Source: Acholeplasma oculi (GTDB lineage: Bacteria > Bacillota_I > Bacilli_A > Acholeplasmatales > Acholeplasmataceae). From it: a stretch of 64,000 nucleotides of DNA. The notes under the pieces were generated by a model, which saw nothing but the letters and a program-made list of their open reading frames with translations, made no database searches and was not told the origin of the DNA. Positions 9,833 to 20,158 of the stretch are shown in pieces (the stretch's first letter is position 1; each line of letters starts with the position of its first letter). The stretch spans positions 1 through 64,000 of the forward strand of contig NZ_FUZK01000004.1 in NCBI RefSeq assembly GCF_900166985.1, given 5' to 3'. The translations under genes were made by a program, and so were the position numbers.

Positions 9833-9853
9833 ATATAAACATCCTCATTTTGT

Positions 9854-10411
9854 TTAAAATATACCGGATAATCCGTTTAGAATTAATGCAATTAAACCTA
9901 GAATAATTAAAAGGATTGGTAATCCTTTAAATGATTTGATTAAAGGATTTACTCTCATACGAGATTTTATCATAGTTAATAGTAAAGTGAAACCAATAAA
10001 CCCTAATAATGAACCAATCACTTCAATAAATGCTAAATCAAAGGATTGTTGTCCAAGTGCCATAAACCCAACTAAGAAGACAACAGAGTGAAGTGAAAAG
10101 TATGTATCTTTTGGTAGGTTGAATTTGATTTTTGAGACAACATATTGATAAGCCTCATTCATCAAGATAACTAACACAGTTAAGATCACAAGATTTAAAT
10201 AGTCTAAAGATAATGGTTTTAAAATAAATGTAACAACCAAATAATCTATTAGAAAGATGAGTGTTGCAATGATACTGATGATTCCTGCATGAATCCATGC
10301 ATTTTTAACTCTAATCTCTTTTTGGCTAATAGATTCAAGTCCAATACCTTGTAGGATGACATTTGAAACAATTGTTGCACCTAAAATACTTGATAATAAA
10401 CTAAACAACAT
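9854..10411 (-). CDS. rnfA: Rnf complex integral membrane subunit RnfA, cysteine-free
   Basis: The 185-residue protein has six hydrophobic segments and the paired inverted half-helix layout of RnfA/NqrE (ATIVSNVILQGIGLE near 12-26, VVFLVGFMALGQQSFDLA near 108-125). In studied Rnf and Nqr complexes these half-helices carry cysteines that bind an intramembrane [2Fe-2S] cluster together with RnfE/NqrD. Here the whole protein contains no cysteine. The gene overlaps rnfE by 11 bp. The assignment rests on topology and operon position as well as motifs. Confidence 0.85.
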   Translation of the reverse strand: MLFSLLSSILGATIVSNVILQGIGLESISQKEIRVKNAWIHAGIISIIATLIFLIDYLVVTFILKPLSLDYLNLVILTVLVILMNEAYQYVVSKIKFNLPKDTYFSLHSVVFLVGFMALGQQSFDLAFIEVIGSLLGFIGFTLLLTMIKSRMRVNPLIKSFKGLPILLIILGLIALILNGLSGIF

Positions 10412-10970
10412 CGTTTCTCACCTCTCTTTGAAAAGGAATAACTTGGATAAATGCAAAGATAAATCCTGCTAAGATAAATCCACCGGAATTATCTTTAAAG
10501 AATGTAATTGCATACTTACCATCAAATATTTGAATATTGGATTCAAATAGATTGATAGCACCCGTACTTAATACTTCTCTAAATAATCCAATAAGGATTA
10601 ATGTCAGTAAGGATACACCTAGCATAAACAATTGATTCCATACACTGATGGGTTCTTTTTGTTCTTTTAATGTCGGTATTAAGAATAGTGTGAGTGCAAC
10701 ATATATACCAATCCATTGATTGATTTCAACATAGGCAGTTAGAATTGTCATGGTGATGGTAATGATTGCTGCCATGAGTATTAAATATGTATAAATACGT
10801 ATACGTCCATTTAGATACTTATCAATTAAGATACCCAAACCTATAACGACAAGTGTTAATACTGAATATATTAATCCCATCCATAGTGCAATACTTAGTT
10901 GTGTTGAAAGATATATCAGAGGCAATAAACTTAATAAAATAAACGGTTTTAAATCATTTCTTTTCATCAT
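10401..10970 (-). CDS. rnfE: Rnf complex integral membrane subunit RnfE, cysteine-free and divergent
   Basis: This 189-residue protein has six predicted membrane helices and a C-terminal GGFILAGFIFAFIQV segment typical of RnfE/NqrD (compare NGGFLLLPPGAFI-type ends). The usual N-terminal NPVLVQLLGLCP motif is replaced by FILLSLLPLIYLSTQ and no cysteine is present. RnfE normally pairs with RnfA. It lies between rnfG and rnfA, overlapping both neighbours by a few bases. Confidence 0.82.
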   Translation of the reverse strand: MMKRNDLKPFILLSLLPLIYLSTQLSIALWMGLIYSVLTLVVIGLGILIDKYLNGRIRIYTYLILMAAIITITMTILTAYVEINQWIGIYVALTLFLIPTLKEQKEPISVWNQLFMLGVSLLTLILIGLFREVLSTGAINLFESNIQIFDGKYAITFFKDNSGGFILAGFIFAFIQVIPFQREVRNDVV

Positions 10971-11884
10971 GCAACCTCCTGAATATCTTTAAGTAGTAAG
11001 TTCACTAAGAATTGTGAACCATTTGAATTTGCTGTTGGACCTGTTGTTGAGTCTGGCATATTACTTGATATTTGTTGATCTAAAACAGATTCTAAGAATG
11101 CTTTTGTTTGATTATAGAAATTACCACCTGAGTGACCATAAAGTGTTTCAGGCATTGAAACAAATTTAATTGTTCCTGTTGTATCGATTGCAACATAGAT
11201 TGTAATTTCACCTTCATTGGTACTTTGGAAATCATAATATGTTCCAGAATCCTTAGCCTCAAAGACTCTATAACTAACGCCATCTACTGAAACATTATAT
11301 AGATTCACATGACCAAAGGTTTCTGTGGACACTAAATCATAATCCTTACCAAATAATTCTTTAACATAGTCTACTGGCTCACCTACATGGAATAAAACCA
11401 CTCTGCTGACTGTATTTTTAATAATAGATCTTGAAACGGTAATGGTGGTTGCACCTGCAGCACCATCAATGTATTTAATATTTTCGTAATATAACCCACT
11501 ATAGTTTTTAAGTAGATATTCTCTAACGATTGGGAAATAACTTTGTGAAGTTGAATCCTTTGTACGTACGACTTTATCTCTTGCATAAACTTTACCTGAT
11601 GCATCAATGGCAACATATAGTTCCATATAGAAATAGGTGTGATCAACTCTTACTGTGTATAAATCCGCTAACTTAGCACCACCTAAAGTAGATACATCTG
11701 CTTTCGATACGATGTTTACAAACTCAGGGTCTACGACTGCTTGTTCGTTGCTTACAACAACTTTTTGGTTAAACATTTTATCTAGTTCTGTTGTAGGGAA
11801 AAATCCTTGAATACCTAACATAATGATACTAAGAATAACCATCAGTCCAAATGCTAACACTAAAATTATATTTTCTTTTTTCAT
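10967..11884 (-). CDS. rnfG: RnfG-like protein with two FMN_bind domains, second one degenerate
   Basis: One N-terminal transmembrane helix (about 6-26) is followed by two extracytoplasmic FMN_bind-like repeats. The first ends in the flavinylation motif DGAAGATT with Thr146. The second ends in DSTTGPTA, where GAT has become GPT but Thr284 is kept. RnfG carries covalent FMN and passes electrons on the outer side of the membrane. It overlaps the neighbouring second RnfG gene by 4 bp. Normal RnfG has one FMN_bind domain and about 200 residues, so 305 residues is long. Confidence 0.88.
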   Translation of the reverse strand: MKKENIILVLAFGLMVILSIIMLGIQGFFPTTELDKMFNQKVVVSNEQAVVDPEFVNIVSKADVSTLGGAKLADLYTVRVDHTYFYMELYVAIDASGKVYARDKVVRTKDSTSQSYFPIVREYLLKNYSGLYYENIKYIDGAAGATTITVSRSIIKNTVSRVVLFHVGEPVDYVKELFGKDYDLVSTETFGHVNLYNVSVDGVSYRVFEAKDSGTYYDFQSTNEGEITIYVAIDTTGTIKFVSMPETLYGHSGGNFYNQTKAFLESVLDQQISSNMPDSTTGPTANSNGSQFLVNLLLKDIQEVA

Positions 11885-12822
11885 GCTAAGTAATCCCCCT
11901 TAGCGATTAGAAGTATATCTAAAATTAAACTTCTTGAATTAAATGCACCTGGATCAGTTGTTGCTCCAGCTTGACCATCTAAGACGTCATCAAATGTTTT
12001 ACCAACAAATGATTGTGCAAATTCTAACGCATTATTATAGAAATTTCCTTTTGTATGTTGGTATAAATCAGTCGGTAATAATACTGCAAGTATTTGTCCT
12101 TCTGTATCTAAAACAACAATGACTGTAATCTCTTTTTCTGTAACCACATCAGAATTATAAATACCTGATTTAGAGATTGTATAAACGATTCCTTTGTTGG
12201 TAACTGTTTCTTTTTTAACTTGAGCACCATCAATTGTAAGATTAGTTGAATCCTCTACAACATAACCTTCACCATAATAATCTTGATAAGGTAACTTAAT
12301 ATCAAATTTATCGGTTTGGTCATGATGACTGCCAATCGTTTGAATCATTGTTACAAGTGTTTGAATAGAGTAAGATGTTGCACCCGCACTTGCATCGGTG
12401 ATGCTTCCCTTTAATTTTTGGAAAACATATTGTTCTGCTATATTTTTGGTTTGTTGTTGATACATGGTTTGATTTAACTCAACAAATATAACTTCTGCAA
12501 TCGTATCGTTTGCTTCAACAACTAAGCGAATACGAATGTTACCAAACGCATTCTCCATATTTGCTTCATATAAATACCCTAATGGTTCAACATCATTATA
12601 AACTCTAACTGATCGTGTAATTTCTACACCATCAATTGTTTCTAATGTGTTTGTTTCAAAATCTGTTGCTTGATCAAAATAAATTTTTAATGTGGATAAT
12701 GTTTCTTGTTTTAAACGTTCATTCTTAATTGGGTTAAAGATTAGTTCAGTTCCAACTACAAGTCCTAATAAAACGATAAGTGCTGAAAAGAATATGATTA
12801 AATTTTTATACTTTAATATCAT
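11881..12822 (-). CDS. rnfG: RnfG-like protein with two FMN_bind domains
   Basis: This 313-residue paralogue has a transmembrane helix at about 8-28 and two FMN_bind repeats with complete motifs: DASAGATS with Thr149 and DGQAGATT with Thr288. Each should accept one FMN from ApbE. Both repeats are preceded by the same kind of strand pattern and an LYQHTKGNFYNNA-like segment, also present in the neighbouring gene (LYGHSGGNFYNQT), which supports tandem duplication. It overlaps rnfD and the second rnfG by 4 bp each. Confidence 0.88.
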   Translation of the reverse strand: MILKYKNLIIFFSALIVLLGLVVGTELIFNPIKNERLKQETLSTLKIYFDQATDFETNTLETIDGVEITRSVRVYNDVEPLGYLYEANMENAFGNIRIRLVVEANDTIAEVIFVELNQTMYQQQTKNIAEQYVFQKLKGSITDASAGATSYSIQTLVTMIQTIGSHHDQTDKFDIKLPYQDYYGEGYVVEDSTNLTIDGAQVKKETVTNKGIVYTISKSGIYNSDVVTEKEITVIVVLDTEGQILAVLLPTDLYQHTKGNFYNNALEFAQSFVGKTFDDVLDGQAGATTDPGAFNSRSLILDILLIAKGDYLA

Positions 12823-13889
12823 ATCAAGTAACCTCCTACAATCATATAGGTAATAACTATTAAACAGATGACTGATAAACTTGTTATTGCTATAAATTTC
12901 TTAGTGATGCGGTTACTTGCCCATGCTGGATAATCAAGTAATGGAACCATCAAGTTACCAATTAATAATGCAAAGGCAACACCTTCAGGTAAACTACCAA
13001 ACATACGAATCATAAAAATTAATGTACCAATAATCAGACCAAATGTAACTCTACCTGTACGTGTAATTGGTGATGTTGCAGGGTCTGTAATCATAAAGGT
13101 TAATCCAAATAATAATCCACCTGATAAAAGTTGGAATATAACATATTCAAATAAATACTGTGGATACATGATAAATCCTGCAACAAATGTTAATGCTGTA
13201 AATATAAGTAATGCAGATACGACTGGACGATAATCAATAGTTTTTCTTACGAGTAGATAAACTAAACCAATAAGAATTGCAAAACTATTAATTTCACCTA
13301 GTGAACCTGGTATATTACCCACAAATAAATCAATTAAAGAATAACTGTTTAATACATTAGGAAATGTGGTTGATAGCGCAGTTGACCCTGCTGCTGCATC
13401 GATGAATCCATAGCTTCCTTGGAAAAAGGAAGTAAATGCGATTGCAATAAATACACGACCGATTGCTGCTGGATTAAAGAGATTAAACCCTAAACCACCA
13501 AATATCATTTTTCCGATGAATGCTCCAAATAAAGCACCCATAAATACAACATATAAGTCTAATTTATCAGGAAGTATCATCGCATATATGATTGCAGATA
13601 CCGCTGGAGCACTAAAATGATTGATAGAATATTTCTTCAGTTTGTTTGCAAACTTTTCTGAAAAATTATATCCTGGTGCTTTCGTAACTGCTAAGAAATA
13701 AATAGCTTCTACTAAAACAAATACAATTAAACTTAATAAGATTTTTATTAGTGCATCGACTCCAAATTTGTAAATAGAAAACAAAACGGCTGGAGTTAAT
13801 GCAATTAACACATCAAACATCATACGTTTGGTTGATGTTTCTTTACGAATATATGGAGATGTCTTTGAAACAAATGTCATATTTTGCAT
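12819..13889 (-). CDS. rnfD: Rnf complex subunit RnfD (NqrB-type flavoprotein)
   Basis: RnfD is the polytopic subunit with a covalent FMN. The protein has 356 residues and about nine to ten membrane segments. The GLGFNLFNPAAIGRVFIAIAF block (132-152) is characteristic, and DAAAGSTAL with Thr170 corresponds to the flavin-attachment motif (usually GAT). It lies between rnfC and the rnfG pair. An AGAGG SD precedes the ATG. Confidence 0.93.
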   Translation of the reverse strand: MQNMTFVSKTSPYIRKETSTKRMMFDVLIALTPAVLFSIYKFGVDALIKILLSLIVFVLVEAIYFLAVTKAPGYNFSEKFANKLKKYSINHFSAPAVSAIIYAMILPDKLDLYVVFMGALFGAFIGKMIFGGLGFNLFNPAAIGRVFIAIAFTSFFQGSYGFIDAAAGSTALSTTFPNVLNSYSLIDLFVGNIPGSLGEINSFAILIGLVYLLVRKTIDYRPVVSALLIFTALTFVAGFIMYPQYLFEYVIFQLLSGGLLFGLTFMITDPATSPITRTGRVTFGLIIGTLIFMIRMFGSLPEGVAFALLIGNLMVPLLDYPAWASNRITKKFIAITSLSVICLIVITYMIVGGYLI

Positions 13890-13891
13890 AA

Positions 13892-15190
13892 TTAACCTCT
13901 CAGCATGCGTTTACCTTGACGCATGTAATCTGTTAAGTGAATCTTAGATGGACATACAAATGAACAAAGTCCACATTCAATACATTTATTCACTGATAAT
14001 GTCTTTAGGAAATCTTTATCTTCTGCTTTAATCGCATTCATAATTTGAACCGGTTGAATTTCAACTGGACAGCTATAGACACAACTTGCACAGTGAATAC
14101 AAGGATCCTCATCTAATAAGACTGTATTTTGAACAATTAATGATGTTGCAGTATGTGTTGTAACAATATCATCATTTGTTACGTTAGAACCCATCATAGG
14201 TCCACCCATAATTAAGGTTTTAGGAATCATTTGATCCACATAACCACCTGCTAAATCAATTAAACTTTGAATTGGTGTACCGATTCTTACTTTAAATGAT
14301 TTATTAACAACTCCATCACCAGAGATTACAAAATATCTTTCTAATACAGGTAAGTTAAACTTCACTGCATGATATAAAGATTGCAGTGTGGAAACGTTAA
14401 ATGGAATAATACCAAAATCTGCTGGTAGTTTTCCTTGTGGTACTGTAATACCGGTTGCTGATTTAATTGCTTCTAATTCCCATCCTTGTGGATAGTAATT
14501 ACCAACAGCAACCACTTTAATGTCATACTCTGAGTATGAGTTTAATGCAAATCTTAGACGTTCCACTAATTCATTGTATTTTTTCTTGACTGCAATAATA
14601 CCTGTTTTAGCTTCAACTGCTTGCATAGAGTAAATTAAACCTTTAATTAATTCATCCGGGTGGTCCATCATCAATTCATAGTCAGAAATTAATTTAGGTT
14701 CACACTCTACTCCGTTTGCTAAAATAATATCAATTTTATTTTTAGTGTTTAATTTAATATAGGTTGGAAATGCTGAACCACCTAAACCGACTAAACCAGC
14801 TTGTTTAGAAATCTCAACAAAATCAGATTTTGTTAATCTTTTAATTTCCTCATCTGTTCTAGATTGAATCGATTCATGTAATTCATATTTGAAATCATTT
14901 TTAACAATCATACAGTTTACGCGTTTACCAGATGCATCAAATTTCATTTCATGTCCGACAACTTCACCACTGACTGTAGCATGAATCGGTTGTTCAAAAA
15001 ATGCACCCTTTCTCGTACCAATGACTTCTCCTACTTTAACAAATTGTCCAAAGACAACACACGTTTCCCCTTCAGGGCAACGTTGATTCGTAATTGGATA
15101 ATATAAATATGGTGCTTCTAAATAATGGATGAGTGGTAATTTCTTTAAAACGTTTTTACCATCTGGGATTATTCTAGTTTTTGTGATCAA
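13892..15190 (-). CDS. rnfC: Rnf complex subunit RnfC, NADH-binding with two 4Fe-4S motifs
   Basis: RnfC is the cytoplasmic NADH/FMN subunit. The glycine-rich motif GLVGLGGSAFPT is present, and the C-terminus has two ferredoxin motifs, CIHCASCVYSCP and CIECGLCSFVCP. The N-terminal biotinyl-lipoyl-like domain (PIHATVSGEVV) is also there. I choose the TTG at 15188-15190 as start: AGGAG lies 8 bp upstream, whereas the GTG at 15199 overlaps that SD. Length is then 432 residues. It follows glyA by 11 bp. Confidence 0.95.
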   Translation of the reverse strand: MITKTRIIPDGKNVLKKLPLIHYLEAPYLYYPITNQRCPEGETCVVFGQFVKVGEVIGTRKGAFFEQPIHATVSGEVVGHEMKFDASGKRVNCMIVKNDFKYELHESIQSRTDEEIKRLTKSDFVEISKQAGLVGLGGSAFPTYIKLNTKNKIDIILANGVECEPKLISDYELMMDHPDELIKGLIYSMQAVEAKTGIIAVKKKYNELVERLRFALNSYSEYDIKVVAVGNYYPQGWELEAIKSATGITVPQGKLPADFGIIPFNVSTLQSLYHAVKFNLPVLERYFVISGDGVVNKSFKVRIGTPIQSLIDLAGGYVDQMIPKTLIMGGPMMGSNVTNDDIVTTHTATSLIVQNTVLLDEDPCIHCASCVYSCPVEIQPVQIMNAIKAEDKDFLKTLSVNKCIECGLCSFVCPSKIHLTDYMRQGKRMLRG

Positions 15191-15201
15191 AAGAATCACT
15201 C

Positions 15202-16437
15202 CTATTCTTTATTTTTTTCTTGAATTAAGTTGATAACTTGTTGTTTAATTTCTTGATATTTTTCTAAATCATTTTTATGTGAGAGCGTTTCATGAATTAG
15301 TTGAGATAGTTGGACAAAATCTGCTTCTTTAAATCCTTTTGTTGTCATGGCTGGAGCACCTAAACGAATGCCTGATGTATAATTCGGTTTTTCTTTATCA
15401 AAAGGTAGCTGATTCTTATTAATTGTAATATTGACTTTATAGAGTAAATCTTCCGCTTCTTTTCCTGTAATACCTAACTTAGATTTTACATCGATTAAAA
15501 CTAAATGATTATCTGTTCCACCGGAGACAACATTATATCCAAGTGATTGAAATGTTTTAGTCATAGCTTGTGCATTTTTAATCACTTGTGCCTGGTATAT
15601 TTTAAATTCAGGTTCTAATGCTTCTTTAAAGGCAACAGCTTTTGCTGCTATCACATGTAGTAGTGGTCCACCTTGTTCACCAGGAAATACTGCTTTATCT
15701 ATTTTTTTAGCAATCTCTTCGTGATTCGTTAATATCACACCTCCACGAGGTCCTCTAAGTGTTTTATGTGTCGTTGATGTAACCACATCTGCAAACGGTA
15801 ACGGCGAAGGATGTAATCCTGCTGCAACCAATCCAGCAATATGTGCCATATCAACAAATAGGTAAGCACCTACTTCATCAGCTATATCTCTAAATTTCTT
15901 AAAATCAATAATTCTAGGATATGCACTTGCTCCTGCAATAATCATTTTAGGTTTGACTTCTAATGCAATCCTTCTAACTTCATCATAATCAATGCGTTGA
16001 TCTATTGGAGAAACACCATATGCAAATGATTGATAGAACTTTCCAGAAAAGGAAAGTTTATATCCATGCGTTAAATGTCCGCCTGCATCTAAACTCATAC
16101 CAAGAACTCTATCTCCTGGATTGAGTAATGCATGATAAACAGCTGCATTTGCTTGTGAACCTGAATGGGGTTGGACATTGACAAATGCTGCTTGGAATAG
16201 CTCTTTTAATCGATCTATAGCTAAATTTTCAATCATGTCAACAAACTCACAGCCTCCGTAATATCTTCTCCCTGGATATCCTTCGGCGTATTTATTTGTA
16301 AGTATCGATCCTTGAGCTTCTAGTACCGCTTTAGAAACAAAGTTTTCTGAAGCAATCAACTCAATATGATGGTCTTGTCTTTCGGATTCTTTTTGGATGT
16401 AATCAAATAGTGTTTTATCGTATGACTGTAGTGACAT
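15202..16437 (-). CDS. glyA: Serine hydroxymethyltransferase
   Basis: GlyA interconverts serine and glycine with tetrahydrofolate, making methylene-THF. The PLP lysine is in the motif [15 protein letters not shown], and the N-terminal [12 protein letters not shown] and [13 protein letters not shown] segments are standard. The 411 residues match the family. A GAGGAT SD precedes the ATG. It is the first gene of the run that continues into rnfC with an 11 bp gap, so it is probably part of the rnf operon transcript. Confidence 0.97.
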   Translation of the reverse strand: MSLQSYDKTLFDYIQKESERQDHHIELIASENFVSKAVLEAQGSILTNKYAEGYPGRRYYGGCEFVDMIENLAIDRLKELFQAAFVNVQPHSGSQANAAVYHALLNPGDRVLGMSLDAGGHLTHGYKLSFSGKFYQSFAYGVSPIDQRIDYDEVRRIALEVKPKMIIAGASAYPRIIDFKKFRDIADEVGAYLFVDMAHIAGLVAAGLHPSPLPFADVVTSTTHKTLRGPRGGVILTNHEEIAKKIDKAVFPGEQGGPLLHVIAAKAVAFKEALEPEFKIYQAQVIKNAQAMTKTFQSLGYNVVSGGTDNHLVLIDVKSKLGITGKEAEDLLYKVNITINKNQLPFDKEKPNYTSGIRLGAPAMTTKGFKEADFVQLSQLIHETLSHKNDLEKYQEIKQQVINLIQEKNKE

Positions 16438-16527
16438 TCTTATAATCCTCGCATATGTTTTATTATATCTATTTTACCATGTATAAATACGTTTATATGC
16501 GGATTACTTTATTTTATAAATAAAAGG

Positions 16528-16555
16528 AAAAAAGAGTGTATGTGTTATGACTCTT
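16528..16555. terminator. Bidirectional terminator-like hairpin
   Basis: AAGAGT and ACTCTT are inverted around an 12-nt loop with A-tracts and T-tracts outside, so it could end transcripts arriving from the Rhs array on the minus strand. It resembles the hairpins in the array repeats (AAAAAAGAGTG start) and may be a further copy. The region 16441-16996 has no gene. It also holds an Rhs core remnant and an array repeat, listed separately; the rest is AT-rich sequence with nothing recognised. Confidence 0.6.
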
Positions 16556-16689
16556 TTATTTTAGGTATTTATGTCTTTAATTGCAAACGATTCTATAATT
16601 GATAACGCTTACATGAAATTATGAAAAATGATACCATAATTCATTCTTATTTGTACTTTTTACGGTAAATTATCTGTATACTGGGGTAT

Positions 16690-16745
16690 ATATATAGTCT
16701 ACTTCATTATACCTTAAACTATACTAAAAGCCCTAAATAATTGGC
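16690..16745 (-). repeat. Remnant of the Rhs core 5' boundary
   Basis: The stretch reading GGTATAATGAAGTAGACTATATATA on the minus strand is almost the same as rhs at 26016-26045 (codons for RYNEVDYIY), with a short insertion before it. It is preceded by the linker CTTTATAATTATACAAGCCA that also precedes the other orphan Rhs fragments (21.5 and 23.0 kb). It looks like the start of a sixth module whose tip has been deleted. Confidence 0.7.
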
Positions 16746-16775
16746 TTGTATAATTATAAAGACAATTTATCAAAA

Positions 16776-16975
16776 AAGAGTATACTTTAGATTCTTATTT
16801 TACCATTGATAATGTTTAATAATGTAAACTCTTTAAAACACAATCTATCTCCTATATAGAAAAAAGAGTGTTTTTATACACTCTTAGACTAAATATTTTA
16901 TGAAATACGGTTTATTACACGATAACGCAGTTACTAGTACAACCACATTCTGTGTAACATTAAAACTAAACTTCA
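16776..16975 (-). repeat. Intergenic array repeat, copy A
   Basis: This repeat lies directly after the fifth immunity gene. It contains a decayed palindrome (ACACGATAACG..., loop TAGT, ...GTGTAAC), the string GAAATACGGTTTA shared with copy B, and the hairpin AAGAGTG/CACTCTT at 16858-16887 with a T-run on the minus strand. A second decayed long hairpin at 16776-16836 resembles those of copies C and D. The order palindrome, terminator hairpin, Rhs remnant is the same as in the other copies. Confidence 0.75.
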
Positions 16976-16996
16976 TTATTCTATATGATAAACCAA

Positions 16997-17485
16997 TTAA
17001 TCCCAGAAATTTGGATGTTTATCACCAATTTCTTTTATCAATCTACTAATGTCAAATTCATTTAGTGATTTCTGATTTTTAGCGCATTTTTTTGCTTGTA
17101 TATAGACAATGATTATGCCAAGTATCCATATTATCATTCCTACAATAGCACTTATGGAAACAAAACTGAGAGTTAGTTTCACGATCACTTCTTGCATAGT
17201 TATAGTTCCTATAAAGGCAATAATTATCATCAGAACAACATCTATAAATAAAATCATTAATAGCCATGCTATTTGTTTAAATCGAGGAACTTGTAGTGTG
17301 TTTCTTTTAGTAAAATACATCTTGTTCAATAGACTTTCTTCTTCTACCAAATATTTATGATAAAACAAGATTGAAACATCAAATATATCTATGGCTCCTC
17401 TAAAAACTAGTCTCCAATAAGTGAACATGAAAACAATAACACTTATTAAAAGTATCAGCCAATATCTAATAATCATTTCTAACAT
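16997..17485 (-). CDS. Putative immunity protein 5, four-helix membrane protein
   Basis: This 162-residue protein has four hydrophobic helices (about 5-25, 70-92, 96-112 and 112-130) with charged loops and a soluble C-terminus ending HPNFWD. I do not recognise the family. It starts 4 bp after the stop of orphan Rhs tip 5 with an AAGGGA SD, and is followed by the array repeat. Immunity function is inferred only from this toxin-then-partner arrangement, which repeats five times here. Confidence 0.65.
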   Translation of the reverse strand: MLEMIIRYWLILLISVIVFMFTYWRLVFRGAIDIFDVSILFYHKYLVEEESLLNKMYFTKRNTLQVPRFKQIAWLLMILFIDVVLMIIIAFIGTITMQEVIVKLTLSFVSISAIVGMIIWILGIIIVYIQAKKCAKNQKSLNEFDISRLIKEIGDKHPNFWD

Positions 17486-17488
17486 GAC

Positions 17489-18157
17489 TCAGAATTCCCT
17501 TCTATAACAAAATAACCAACCCATAAATACATCTACACCACCGGATACTCCAATACCAATAAATGAACTCGTAATTCTATTTGCCATTACCATAGGCATT
17601 GCATTAGTCATTGACATTGCCAGAGTGTTACCATAAAGATTCATGACCCCTTGAAATCCTCGTTGTGACATTTGTCCAGCACTATATTTAGCTGCAGATG
17701 ATTGAAATATACCACCAACCTTAGTTTTACTCACGGATTTCCAAAGGTCTTTTCCTATGGCTTTTGAATTTTGAGCGCCTGCTCCCCAGCCTAATCCAAA
17801 GTTGACAACTGTCATAACACCAGCTTTTACCCAGTTAACTTGATTCCAATCCCCACCCGACGCAATTAAATCTCCTCCAACACTTCCAATAAAGCCGAGT
17901 CCACCACTAATAAATGCTGACCCTAATGCACCTATGCCAGTAAAAGCTAAAAGTCCACTAATTCCACCAATACTACCGTCTAACAAAACTTGCCACACAT
18001 TAATTCTATCCCATCCATTCGTTGTTCCTTGGCTAATAACACTTGCCGTGGATGCAACTAATGCTCCCACTATAAAGCCAGCAATTAGTAATGAGATAGC
18101 AACTCTACCACTAGGATCAAAGTACATCACTGGAGTAATGCTCCTATAGAGCACCAA
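17489..18157 (-). CDS. Orphan Rhs C-terminal tip 5
   Basis: The frame begins with the tail of the Rhs core (TPVMYFDPSGR) and continues into a Gly/Ala-rich hydrophobic region, then SKAIGKDLWKSVSKTKVGG and a C-terminal domain of about 80 residues. The hallmark Asp of YFDPSG is kept. The possible start is a TTG without a visible SD, and the rest of the Rhs body is absent. It is therefore likely a silent tip rather than an expressed protein. Its partner gene follows after 4 bp. Toxin activity is unknown. Confidence 0.65.
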   Translation of the reverse strand: MVLYRSITPVMYFDPSGRVAISLLIAGFIVGALVASTASVISQGTTNGWDRINVWQVLLDGSIGGISGLLAFTGIGALGSAFISGGLGFIGSVGGDLIASGGDWNQVNWVKAGVMTVVNFGLGWGAGAQNSKAIGKDLWKSVSKTKVGGIFQSSAAKYSAGQMSQRGFQGVMNLYGNTLAMSMTNAMPMVMANRITSSFIGIGVSGGVDVFMGWLFCYRREF

Positions 18158-18243
18158 ACTAGATTGTTACATGCTTATACACTGATTATACCTAATTTAG
18201 CCTTCTTTTAGACCAAAAACGACAAAACCATTAATAGATTCTG

Positions 18244-19760
<1,517 letters not shown>

Positions 19761-19836
19761 GTCTTTAAACACCTCTTATGCCTTAAGTATATGAATGACT
19801 AACGACATAAAATGGCATTTGATGATTCAAAATTAA

Positions 19837-19985
19837 AAAAGAGTGCATTTTTACACTCATAGACTACATATTTGACGAAATACGGTTTAGTGGCACTTAA
19901 CACCAACACAGTTTAGTACGCGATAACGTGGCTATTAGTATAGCCACGTTATCGCGTAACAGTGAAACTAAACTTATTCGGTGTT
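19837..19985 (-). repeat. Intergenic array repeat, copy B, with a perfect 42-nt palindrome
   Basis: This copy contains a perfect inverted repeat at 19917-19958: arms of 19 nt (TACGCGATAACGTGGCTAT and its complement) around the loop TAGT. Outside them GTTTAGT and ACTAAAC are again inverted. A terminator-type hairpin GAGTG/CACTC with a T-run on the minus strand lies at 19839-19862. Related, more decayed versions are copies A, C and D after other immunity genes. It is the best-preserved copy and lies next to the recombinase remnant. Confidence 0.9.
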
Positions 19986-20127
19986 ATTTGGTGCTGTTTG
20001 TTGCATGAAACTGATCGAGAAAATCATTACCAGCTACTTTAAAATCCAAAAGTTTATCATAAATATCAAATACCTTTGATACCAAATGTACCTTTTTTCT
20101 TATATTATATCTACTGAAACTATTTTT
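19984..20127 (-). pseudogene. Coding remnant of about 47 codons
   Basis: An open frame without a start codon ends in LDFKVAGNDFLDQFHATNSTK. Its composition looks like protein rather than random AT-rich DNA. It lies between immunity gene 4 and the array repeat and may be the last piece of a deleted immunity or tip gene. I found no match to the other modules by eye. Confidence 0.3.
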
Positions 20128-20158
20128 CTATACATTTCATTAAAAAGAATAAAATCAC

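Noticed and set aside
11092-11646. Minus-strand frames inside rnfG
   Set aside because: They are out-of-frame shadows of the RnfG coding sequence.
7761-16437. Na-translocating NADH:quinone reductase (Nqr) instead of Rnf
   Set aside because: The first subunit has the RnfC glycine-rich motif and two 4Fe-4S motifs, unlike NqrA, and no NqrF is found.
19837-19985. Integron attC site
   Set aside because: The layout is similar, but the outer pair GTTTAGT/ACTAAAC does not fit the GTTRRRY/RYYYAAC consensus and no tyrosine integrase is present.
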